DNA of 64,000 nucleotides from Rhynchopus sp. YZ270_cl-10. Taxonomy: Eukaryota; Euglenozoa; Diplonemea; Diplonemida; Diplonemidae. Positions 42,071 through 50,253 of this stretch are shown here, in pieces. The position numbers and the translations under genes were made by a program. The notes below the pieces were generated by a model. That model was not told the DNA's origin, did not search any database, and was given only the letters and a program-made list of their open reading frames with translations. Positions within the stretch are counted from its first letter, which is position 1. Every line of letters begins with the position of its first letter. The DNA is taken from NCBI GenBank assembly GCA_964035575.1, contig OZ037866.1, positions 992,001 to 1,056,000 on the forward strand, read 5' to 3'.

Positions 42071-42101
42071 GTTGCTCTCTACCAACATTTCCCCCCAACA
42101 G
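42071..42101 (+). promoter_or_regulatory. Likely trans-splice acceptor of the GH2 gene
   Basis: Pyrimidine-rich stretch ending CATTTCCCCCCAACAG, 20 bases before the ATG; no other AG lies between 42081 and 42101. Confidence 0.65.
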
Positions 42102-42121
42102 AATCTAAAGGCAAAAAAACA

Positions 42122-44710
42122 ATGAGGACATTCCTAGGGGTGCTCTCCGTGGTGACTCTGGTTCAGGCGGAGAGTGTACGTGAACGGATTAATTTTGACT
42201 TTTCTTGGAGACATCACTTGGGTGACGCGCCGGATGCTGAGAAGAAGGAGTACAACGATTCTGCGTGGGAGGTGATCAACGCGCCACATGACATGCTTAT
42301 TGTGCAGCCGTACGACAAAAATGCGAGCGAAAAGCAGGCCTTCATTCCGAGAGGCGTAGGGTGGTACCGCAAACATTTCCGTCTGCCTGCAGACTGGAAC
42401 AGCTCTGCGGTGTGGTTCAGCACGGACGGAATCTTCCACAACACTACCCTCTACCTCAACGGTGTTGAAATCGAACGCCACATTGCCGGCTACACCAGCT
42501 TCTCCATCCGTCTGGACACTGTCTCCGGCGTTCAATTCGGCGACTCCGAAAACGTTCTTTCCATCTTCGCCGATGCCTCCTCAGGCACCGGATGGTGGTA
42601 TGAAGGTGGAGGTCTGATGCGCCACAACTACCTGCTTAGGGCAGCAGAGCATCACATTGCAACAGACGGTGCGTGGGCGTATGCACAGAATGTCTCCGTC
42701 AAGGGGGCTACCGCTACCGTTGTTGTGTCGGCAACGGCGGAGAACAGTGCGTCGGTGGGTGCGGGGTTCTCTGCGTCGGCGCTGCTGGTTGCACCATCGG
42801 GAAGTGTTGTGACAAAGGTTGTCACGACCCCGGAGATGACCATCGCTGCCAATGGGGTTGCCACGCTCCAGGACATCCACCTTCCCCTCTCTGAGGCGCT
42901 TCTGTGGAGCGTGCAAACCCCGCACCTCTATACCGCCGTTGTTGAGTTGTTCGTTGCCGGCAGCCTGGTCGATTCTGTGAACATTACGATTGGTGTGAGG
43001 GCACTCAGATTCGACGCAAATGACGGCCTCTTCGTGAACGATGAGCACGTAAAGCTCCGTGGCTTCTGCGACCACTCCACCTTTGGAGGTACCGGCGCTG
43101 CTGTCGCAGACCGTGTCAACCTTTTCAGAGCGCAGAAACTTCGGTCGGTCGGAGGGAACAGCTGGAGGATGGCACACAACCCTCCTGCTCCGGAGAGGCT
43201 TGACTATATGGACCGCCTCGGGATGCTTGCTGTTGATGAGAACAGAGACTACGGAGGGCAGAAGCAGCAGGGTGGGACCACAAACGAGACCGTCGCAGAC
43301 GAGCTCCACGACATGAGAGATCTGGTCAAACGCGACCGTTCGCACCCCTCTGTTCTGGTGTGGTCGTTCTGCAATGAGGTGGGGTGCAACAATGAGTCGT
43401 CCGCTGCTGCGTTCCGTGCGGTCGCTAAGCGGTGGGATCCATCACGCGCTGTGACACAGAACCGTGTGTTGACGGATGTGTCAACAGACTACCTTGATGT
43501 CCAAGGGTTCAGCCATAAGAGCACTTCTGTTTTCGAATCCTTCCATGCATCCCACCCGGAGAAGCCTATGCTTGCAACAGAATGCTGCAGCTGTATGTCC
43601 CAGCGTGGTGTCGATGAGGACAGCTGCCCAAGCCCGATGGACGGAGGGTGTGCGAAACCCCCGGCACCGCTCCCCGCAGGGGAGTTCTACAACAACAACA
43701 TCGGGGTCTGCACCGCAGGGCAGGTTGCGATGTCGGACGCTCCTGACTACGTCGCGGGCACCTTCGTGTGGTCCGCCTTCGACTACCTTGGAGAGGCCAG
43801 GGGCTGGCCGCAAAACACAAAATGCCGTGGTACCGTCGCAGACGTGGTCGGGTTTGAAAAGGAAACCGCCTTTTGGTTGAAGTCTTGGTGGCTCAGCAAC
43901 ATCTCACGAAGCGATGCGGGACGTCCCCTTGACGTCGAGGCGGACACTCCGTGGACTGTCTTTATTATTGAATCGTGGACACCCCCTGCGGTTGGAACTA
44001 CCCGTTCTATCCATGTTTATACCAATGCTCCGACTGTTCGGCTCGAATTGAATGGAAAGACTGTGGCCACGACGTCGGTTGCGTACTTCGGCATGGCCAC
44101 CTTCGATAAGGTGACGTACGAAGCGGGCACCCTCACTGCCTTTGCAGTGTCAGCGGCAGGAGAGGACGTTCAGCAGCACAGCATCATGACAACAGGGGTG
44201 GTAGCAAAGGTGGTGCTCTCCCTGGACGCACCCAGCGTGACCACCGGAACCGGATCTGCCATTCTCGCCGACGGAGAGGACACCGCGATGGTCCGCGCAA
44301 CGTTGGTCGACGCAAAAGGGGAGATGGTCACCCAAGCAAGCAACACCGTGACCTTCCGTGTTGTCTCCGGCGCAGGGCAGATCTGGGCCACACACAACGG
44401 AGGCCCTGCTAATTTGTCCCCAAGCCATGCGGCATGGACACCAGCATACATGGGTCTGGCGCGGGCCTTTGTGCGCTCCACGACAGACCAGGCAACGCCA
44501 GTCGCGCACAGATGGCGTATGCTGGAGATCGACTCCGACCCGAACCCAACAGTGAAGATCGTCCGCCCGGATGTGCCGCAGGCGGTGGAGGATATCGTGG
44601 TTGAGGCGCTGGTGGACGGGATCCCAAGTGCGCAAATCACAATCCACGTCTCCGACGACCTCGCGCACTCCCCACTCAACGTCGCAGCAGCAAGCTTCAA
44701 GGAAAACTAA
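42122..44710 (+). CDS. Secreted glycoside hydrolase family 2 (beta-galactosidase/glucuronidase-like)
   Basis: 862 aa, no intron. Signal peptide about 1-16, then the GH2 order: sugar-binding jelly-roll domain (about 20-180, with 'GVGWYRKHF' and 'GWWYEGGGL'), immunoglobulin-like domain (about 190-300), TIM barrel (about 305-610), and C-terminal Ig-like/invasin-like beta domains (about 630-855). The barrel has the acid/base glutamate E419 in 'SFCNEVG' and the nucleophile E487 in 'MLATECC', both typical of GH2. GH2 enzymes remove terminal beta-galactosyl, glucuronyl or mannosyl units; the substrate cannot be fixed from sequence. Several N-x-S/T sites fit a secreted glycoprotein. The ATG lies 20 bases after a textbook CCAACAG acceptor. 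GH2 with this C-terminal layout is common in bacteria, so gene transfer is possible, but codon use looks like that of neighbouring genes. Confidence 0.93.
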   Translation: MRTFLGVLSVVTLVQAESVRERINFDFSWRHHLGDAPDAEKKEYNDSAWEVINAPHDMLIVQPYDKNASEKQAFIPRGVGWYRKHFRLPADWNSSAVWFSTDGIFHNTTLYLNGVEIERHIAGYTSFSIRLDTVSGVQFGDSENVLSIFADASSGTGWWYEGGGLMRHNYLLRAAEHHIATDGAWAYAQNVSVKGATATVVVSATAENSASVGAGFSASALLVAPSGSVVTKVVTTPEMTIAANGVATLQDIHLPLSEALLWSVQTPHLYTAVVELFVAGSLVDSVNITIGVRALRFDANDGLFVNDEHVKLRGFCDHSTFGGTGAAVADRVNLFRAQKLRSVGGNSWRMAHNPPAPERLDYMDRLGMLAVDENRDYGGQKQQGGTTNETVADELHDMRDLVKRDRSHPSVLVWSFCNEVGCNNESSAAAFRAVAKRWDPSRAVTQNRVLTDVSTDYLDVQGFSHKSTSVFESFHASHPEKPMLATECCSCMSQRGVDEDSCPSPMDGGCAKPPAPLPAGEFYNNNIGVCTAGQVAMSDAPDYVAGTFVWSAFDYLGEARGWPQNTKCRGTVADVVGFEKETAFWLKSWWLSNISRSDAGRPLDVEADTPWTVFIIESWTPPAVGTTRSIHVYTNAPTVRLELNGKTVATTSVAYFGMATFDKVTYEAGTLTAFAVSAAGEDVQQHSIMTTGVVAKVVLSLDAPSVTTGTGSAILADGEDTAMVRATLVDAKGEMVTQASNTVTFRVVSGAGQIWATHNGGPANLSPSHAAWTPAYMGLARAFVRSTTDQATPVAHRWRMLEIDSDPNPTVKIVRPDVPQAVEDIVVEALVDGIPSAQITIHVSDDLAHSPLNVAAASFKEN

Positions 44711-45269
44711 TTTTTTTTTTTGAAAATCTGGAAATTTAAAGGGATGGGTGCCCTTGTGGAATAGGGACTCTATCTGCTGAAACTGGAAAAAAAAAGTATC
44801 TTTTTTGCATTGTTTTTTGTTTTATTTGTTCCCCATCCCCTGCGTGAAAAATATTGACAAACGTGTAATGTGGTGTGACCACCTTCGTTGGTTCATCGCT
44901 ATTGTGTAGTTTTGCTTTGTTTTTTTTTTGGAGATTTCGACTGTCCAAGGTTCAGATGTTTTCAAACATCAAAGTGGACAAGCATGCCGGTCAGGAGCAT
45001 CGTACCAACTTTTCTTTTCCACTCTCATGTGATCACCCCTTCCCTCTCACGTTGGGGGAAATGACTGCCTGCTGACCGTTTTCCTGTTAGCAACTCCCAA
45101 GTACAACACTTTTTGCAACATTATCACGACATGGTTCATCCACAGAGGTGTTTAAAATCTTTCGTTTATGACTGCAAACGAGGTGCTGGGCCGCCCTTGT
45201 CTGAGACGAGGATTTTTTTTTGTGTCCACACTTCCCTTTTTTTGTGTTTTTATTTTTATTCTATTTTAT

Positions 45270-45358
45270 GCCTACAACCTTAGCTTACAGGAGAAATAGT
45301 TCCTCATGATTCGGTCGCCAATCACCCCCTCCAACAGGGTAATTGAGCAATCAACGAA
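45270..45358 (+). repeat. 'gcgtagcttaaaggag' repeat, copy 3
   Basis: CCTACAACCTTAGCTTACAG, GTTCCTCATGATTCGGTCGC, CCTCCAACAGGGTAATTGAG. Confidence 0.75.
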
Positions 45359-45777
45359 ACATTTCACTGTAACCCACTAAGTAGGATTTGTGACGCTGGC
45401 TTTTTTTTTTTCCACCCCACCCCTTTTCTCTTCTTCTAGGGCTCCAACAAAGCTGGCCATGTTGCATTTGCGGTTGACATTAGCTTTTTTGGTGTTCCCA
45501 TTTTTTCTATTCTTCTTGCACAACACCTGTCTTTTGTTTTTTTTTCTTTTTTTTTGACATGGTGAGTTGTCGTATACTACAAAAACGCGTAGCGAATATT
45601 CGTGTTTTTGTTTGTTGGTCGTTACCGTCTTTTCTCCCCTTCCCACCAACGTTAACCGTTTTGTTTTCCTCTCCTTTTTTTGTGTGAAAATTAAGAGTAG
45701 TGTGTGTAACCCCCCCATCAATGCTTTTCTGTTCTCCTGAATGGAAATGCTTACACGACGTGGTCCAGGACCAATTT

Positions 45778-45892
45778 CACTTGCCATGGTGACAAGTGAA
45801 ATGACAAGTGAAATCGATGACAAGTAAACGACAAGTAAATGACAAGTGAGTCACTTGTCATGACAAGTGGCTTACATGTCATTTCGCTTGTC
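45778..45892. repeat. Foldback of tandem TGACAAGTGAAA units
   Basis: TGACAAGTGAAA and TGACAAGTAAA units run five times, then turn into the inverse TCACTTGTCA and further inverted copies. The structure resembles the decamer foldbacks but has its own unit. Confidence 0.7.
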
Positions 45893-46082
45893 GTTGCCTC
45901 TGGCCCACGTCATGTATGTTTTTTTCTCATCCCCCCCCGTTGCTCTACGAAAAAGGCAAACTGGACGTTATTATATTTTCATAGCTTGGTTGACTAGTAT
46001 AGAACACCCCGAACACCCCCCGAGGATGAGCTCCACGTAGCATACGTACTTTGATAGCAATTACCGTCATCGTAACAATGTT

Positions 46083-46137
46083 AGACCGTAAAAAAAGGTC
46101 GAACTTCCAGAAAAATTTCTGAGGTCAAACATTACGG
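46083..46137. repeat. Hairpin with CCGTAAAAA arms, copy 2
   Basis: TAGACCGTAAAAAAAGGTCG ... GAGGTCAAACATTACGGTC. Confidence 0.6.
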
Positions 46138-46179
46138 TCGATAGCTTTTTACGATCACGGTTGTTTTTTTTTCGTTTTG

Positions 46180-46253
46180 AAAGATGGGAACATTTTTGAT
46201 CCCTCCTCCTATGCTATCAATTTATTGATTGCATATGTTGAAATGCTCTTTTT
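46180..46253 (+). repeat. 'atgggaacatttttgatccc' repeat, copy 2
   Basis: Nearly identical to copy 1; the palindrome has one changed base (GCTATCAATTTATTGATTGC). Confidence 0.75.
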
Positions 46254-46929
46254 TTTTCCCCTTCATTTTATGCAATTGTTCATTCGCAATCGCTCAAAAG
46301 TTTGTTTTCCCCCCTCCGTTTGTAAGGTTAGGTGGGCCTGGCAGATTTTAAAAAAAAAACTGGTGTTCTGAAGAAAAAAAAACCTTCGTTTTTTTTTTCC
46401 CCCTCTTCAAGAAAACCCAGATAATATACAGATCTTCCAATGAACCCTAGGGTGTTATGGTTAGGGTATGCTGTGGCCCAAAATGTGACCTTGAAACGGA
46501 ATTTTTTTTTGTCAAAATAATAATAACGAGACAACGAATCTCTAGTGAAACACCGAGTTTTTTTTTAAGGAAATGAGTCAAATCTTGAGAGTTTTTTGTT
46601 TATTTTCCTACCCTTCTATTGGCTTCAACAGGAATTAGTCGCTATCTTAACAACTCTCAACTTACAACGTACTACAATGAAATGCAATACAAAACAAAAC
46701 AAACAGAGTAGCAAAAACAAAAACAAAAACAACAAAGTTGAAACAAACTTTTTCAATACCCTTCTATTGTGCACACTCACCTCAGTTCTGTACTTTAGTT
46801 TAGGCAAGGCTTTTATTTCCTTTGACATCCCTTTCTGGGCGTTTTGATGAGGGAAAAAAAGTGTACGATATGGGTAGCGTACCAACTAAGCAAAAGACGA
46901 ACGAGGTTTTTTATTTTCTGATGAAATAT

Positions 46930-47085
46930 GGTGTGATTCAGGGGGTACGGAGAACCCACGGACAACCCACGGAAGAACCACGGGGGAACCACGGAGAACT
47001 GTTTCGGGCTATATTAAGATTTGCGGAGCACCTTCGGGAGAACCACGGGGGAACCACGGAGAATCCGTTTGGTGATCACACCAAA
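46930..47085 (+). repeat. 'accacgggggaaccacgg' tandem repeat
   Basis: Units AACCCACGGA, AACCACGGGGG, AACCACGGAGAA recur on both sides of a unique centre; GGTGTGATTC and GATCACACC mark inverse ends. Confidence 0.65.
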
Positions 47086-47332
47086 ATAATTATTTTTTTC
47101 TCTTTTGTGGATGCGCGCAAAGAGAGGGTACAAGAAAGGGTAATTATTCTTCTCCGAAAAGCTAAGCATGAAAGGCTCAGGGGTCACTCTCGCCAGCTTT
47201 TCTCTTCGCTTTTTAAAAACAAAAACTTGGTGTCCGATTTTCTTATCTCGCATTGTTATTCTGTTTTGGCTGGTGCCCTCGCCTAAGATTCTAAGACTGG
47301 ACATCCCCCAGAAGTTTGTCTCCTCTTTTTTA

Positions 47333-47370
47333 AAGATGTGTGTGCACGAGAGACACATATTTCAAGATTT
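47333..47370 (+). repeat. ACGAGAG-type hairpin, GTGTGTGC stem
   Basis: AAAGATGTGTGTGC, ACGAGA, GACACATATTTCAAG. Confidence 0.65.
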
Positions 47371-47570
47371 TTTTTTGAACATATTTTGGTGTTCGTGTTT
47401 ATGCTGAAATGTCCCCTAAACACCCCTTACCCTCTTTCGGCAGCACACTATTTTTTTTTTTTTTGACGAGTCTTGTTTACAAATATTTCTTTGTACTTTC
47501 TCTTCTTTGAATGGAAAGATAACAAAATTAGCGTAGGTTAGATTGACAAAGTGCTTCTCAGGACTCATCT

Positions 47571-47610
47571 GAGAGATGGAGAGAGAGAGCGAGAGGCACA
47601 TTCATCTTCC
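47571..47610 (+). repeat. ACGAGAG-type hairpin, 5' strand decayed
   Basis: GAGATGGAGAGAGAG, GCGAGAG, GCACATTCATCTTCC. Confidence 0.55.
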
Positions 47611-47871
47611 GAGTTTTCTCTCTTCTTTGGGCCTGAAAACTACCCAAAATGCACAGTGTATACAAGACCCTTCTCACTTTAATGGGTTCATCCCAGCCTG
47701 GAGGATATATTTTATTTCGCAAAAATTACTTCCCTGGCAGAACAGCAATAAGCTCTTTTCAATTTTTATTTTTTGCACTCCTTTTGTTTCCCACCACCTA
47801 CCCACCCCCCCTTACCCCCACGACCCCAAAAAAATATAGCTATTCTTCACCTCCTTTACTTGTTTGATGTA

Positions 47872-47945
47872 AACCACGAAATGGATGTAGGACTGCATAG
47901 TTGGGGTCCACCCCCGGTACACGTGGTCATGCACAACGACCTGGT
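47872..47945 (+). repeat. 'aaatggatgtaggac' repeat, first half only
   Basis: AAACCACGAAATGGATGTAG ... CCACCCCCGGTACACGTGGT CATGCAC. Confidence 0.7.
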
Positions 47946-47998
47946 AGGTGTAGTGACATGCTATTCATGATAACCAAATGCAAAAAATGACAATGCCT

Positions 47999-48116
47999 GG
48001 GGAGATCCGGATGCCCCCAACACTATTCACAAAAAATCAAAAAGAATCACATCCACTTTTTGTGTTGTTTTGTGATTTTTTGTGAAAAGTGTTGTTAGGG
48101 GCACCCGGATCTCCCC
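47999..48116. mobile_element. MITE upstream of the UBL-LRR gene
   Basis: 118-bp hairpin with arms GGGGAGATCCGGATGCCCCC / inverse, then 'aacactattcacaaaaaatc' and its inverse. No clear target duplication. It ends 125 bases before the start ATG of the LRR gene. Confidence 0.8.
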
Positions 48117-48189
48117 ATAGGGAGCAATATTATGCAAAGTGGCGTAGTCCGCATGAGTGCTCCTCAATGTATACGGCTACCTAAAGGAA

Positions 48190-48218
48190 GCAACTCCCAC
48201 AACCCCACCACACAACAG
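48190..48218 (+). promoter_or_regulatory. Likely trans-splice acceptor of the UBL-LRR gene
   Basis: C/A-rich tract (AACCCCACCACACAACAG) ending in AG, 22 bases before the ATG at 48241. Confidence 0.5.
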
Positions 48219-48240
48219 AGCAACACAAAAGGAAGACAAA

Positions 48241-49629
48241 ATGGAAGTAGTTATCAAGGACTGTGCAGACAACTCGTACGTGATTGAGGTGGGTGTGGAT
48301 GACACAACGGAGACGATGCGGCAGAAGGTGGCGTCTGCAGTGGGGTTGGCTGAGGACAGCTTCCACATGGACTTCGGAGGGAAGAACGAAGGAGACGACA
48401 TCACGCAGCTGAGTGCTGGAGACGCAATCGTGTTGACGAAAACTAAGAAGGTCGAGGCCAGAGCAGCACTTCATGCGTTGGGTGAGGACATCACTGCAGG
48501 GAGGCTGGTGACTGTGGAGGATCCTGAGGTGGCGTGTTTGCTTCTGCAGGCAGAGGTTGCGACTGTCATTCCGAATCAGTTCTTGACACAGACATCGTTA
48601 ACAGCACTTGATCTGAGTGCTGTGTCCTGTGTGACGGAAATTGATGATCAGTTTCTTCACCAGTGCACATCGTTGACAAGCATCGACCTGTCTGGGTTGA
48701 CACGTGTCACGCGGATTGGTACTAATTTTCTTGCCTTCTGCAGCAGCCTCACAGCAGTAGACTTATCACCACTTCGCAATGTTGGCAACATTGAGGGAGG
48801 CTTTCTTGCAAACTGCACCAGCCTCACAGAAGTGGACTTAACACCATTTTGCAATGCGACAGTAATTCATGACCGGTTTCTTGCCCACTGCAGCAGCCTC
48901 ACAGCAGTGGACTTATCCCCACTCAGTAATGTTACTCAAATTGCTACAAGCTTTCTTTACAAGTGCACCAGCCTCACAGCAGTGGACCTATCACTACTTC
49001 GCAATGTTACACAAATTGATTACGAGTTTCTTGCATATTGCAGTGGCCTCAAAGAGGTGGACTTATCACCACTCAGCAATGTTACTCGCATTGGTACATA
49101 CTTTATGTATAACTGCAGCAGCCTCACAGCGGTGGATCTATCACCACTTCGCAATACGACAGTAATTCATGACTGGTTTCTTTCCGACTGCAGGAGCCTT
49201 ACAGCAGTGGACTTATCCCGACTTCGCAATGTTACACACATTAATAGAGGCTTTCTTGAAAACTGCAGCAGCCTCACAGCAGTGGATTTATCACCACTTC
49301 GCAAAATTGATCAAATAGGTACATACTTTCTTGCCGACTGCAGCAGCCTCAAAGTAGTGGACTTATCACCACTTCGTAATGTTGCTCAAATCGGTACGTT
49401 CTTTCTTGCCAACTGCAGCAGCCTCACAGGACTAGACCTGTCACCACTCCACAGAGTTCAGCGCTTTGGCAAGGATCCTGCTCACAACTGCACTTCGTTG
49501 AGGAGTGTCTACCTTTCCGGCTGCAGCAGTGCTGTGTCCAGTCGAGTGCGTGAAGGCGAGCTGAAGAAGTATGTGGTTGACGCAAGAGGCAAGACGAACG
49601 CAGACGTGCCTTGCTGCAGTGTTTCGTAA
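48241..49629 (+). CDS. Ubiquitin-like plus leucine-rich-repeat protein
   Basis: 462 aa, no intron. Residues 1-67 look like a ubiquitin-like fold ('MEVVIKDCADNSYVIEVGVD', then 'TMRQKVASAVGL' and 'GDAIVLTK'). From about residue 117 there are twelve full 25-residue repeats and a partial one with the pattern SSLTxVDLSPLxNVTxIxxxFLxxC, close to the BspA-like LRR class. The coding DNA is a 75-bp tandem repeat, so unequal crossing-over is likely. No signal peptide or membrane segment is seen, so a cytosolic or nuclear protein-interaction role is likely. The Met at 48157 would add 28 unrelated residues; the ATG at 48241 follows the AG acceptor at 48218 and starts the domain, so it is preferred. The last residues (after about 440) are non-repeat and end in CCSVS. 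Confidence 0.87.
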   Translation: MEVVIKDCADNSYVIEVGVDDTTETMRQKVASAVGLAEDSFHMDFGGKNEGDDITQLSAGDAIVLTKTKKVEARAALHALGEDITAGRLVTVEDPEVACLLLQAEVATVIPNQFLTQTSLTALDLSAVSCVTEIDDQFLHQCTSLTSIDLSGLTRVTRIGTNFLAFCSSLTAVDLSPLRNVGNIEGGFLANCTSLTEVDLTPFCNATVIHDRFLAHCSSLTAVDLSPLSNVTQIATSFLYKCTSLTAVDLSLLRNVTQIDYEFLAYCSGLKEVDLSPLSNVTRIGTYFMYNCSSLTAVDLSPLRNTTVIHDWFLSDCRSLTAVDLSRLRNVTHINRGFLENCSSLTAVDLSPLRKIDQIGTYFLADCSSLKVVDLSPLRNVAQIGTFFLANCSSLTGLDLSPLHRVQRFGKDPAHNCTSLRSVYLSGCSSAVSSRVREGELKKYVVDARGKTNADVPCCSVS

Positions 49630-50170
49630 AGAGCGACAGGAGAAGCTAGGCAAGGAACGTAGAGCAGCTCCGCTGTGACAGCTGCTTGTCCCATTCTGTG
49701 TCGGTGTGAGCCTTAGAAGCCAGTGCTTAAATGAGAGTCAGTGAGTCACTCAGAAAGCACAATTACTTTCTCGTTGTGTAACTGTGCCACACCAGCGAAC
49801 AGCGAACCAAACCCCCACCACCAAAGAGAAACGGAGCTGCAAGGATGCGACCTTTGCCCTCCCTGCTGACACCTTTCTCGTCCGTTGCTGGTACCTGGAA
49901 CGTCGCGGAAAGCGTGCCCTCGAATTGCTCTGCTTCTCAGCTTGGCCCCAGACACGCCATCATGGGTGGAAGTGGATCTGAACAAGCCTCGAGTCATTTG
50001 TGTGTGTCTGCAGGAGCTGGATATGAGCGTCTCGGGTGTTGCCACGGATGCCAAAGAGAACTTGAACCTAAAACGTGAGCCACAGAGTACAACTATAGTC
50101 ATTTATTTGACTGTTGTGAGAGGGGTGGAGGGGGTGGGGTGGCGTGGGCACAAAAGGTTGTATTTCAACT

Positions 50171-50224
50171 CCCCCTTTTTTTTTCCACATCTTTTTGCTC
50201 TCCCTCCACATTCTCCCCAATCAG
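50171..50224 (+). promoter_or_regulatory. Likely trans-splice acceptor of WSC gene C
   Basis: Fifty bases of almost pure pyrimidine ending CATTCTCCCCAATCAG, 29 bases before the ATG; a C-run (50231-50244) lies in between. Confidence 0.55.
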
Positions 50225-50253
50225 ATCTACCCCCCCCCCCCCCCTCCCAACCT

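Larger units (their letters stand above)
36841..42121. other. Region of small transposons before the GH2 gene
   Basis: Foldbacks F3 and F4, the 1256-bp transposon, a G-run MITE, 'acggtacgc' copies and the tRNA-like fragment. 38040-38110 and 38540-38580 have C- and GC-rich islands of unknown origin. Confidence 0.6.
44711..48240. other. Region between the GH2 and LRR genes
   Basis: Repeats only. No gene seen; the frame at 46822-47286 is formed by an 'accacggggga' repeat. Confidence 0.6.

Noticed and set aside
42581-43345. 254-codon minus frame over the GH2 gene
   Set aside because: Antisense shadow; sense frame has clear GH2 motifs.
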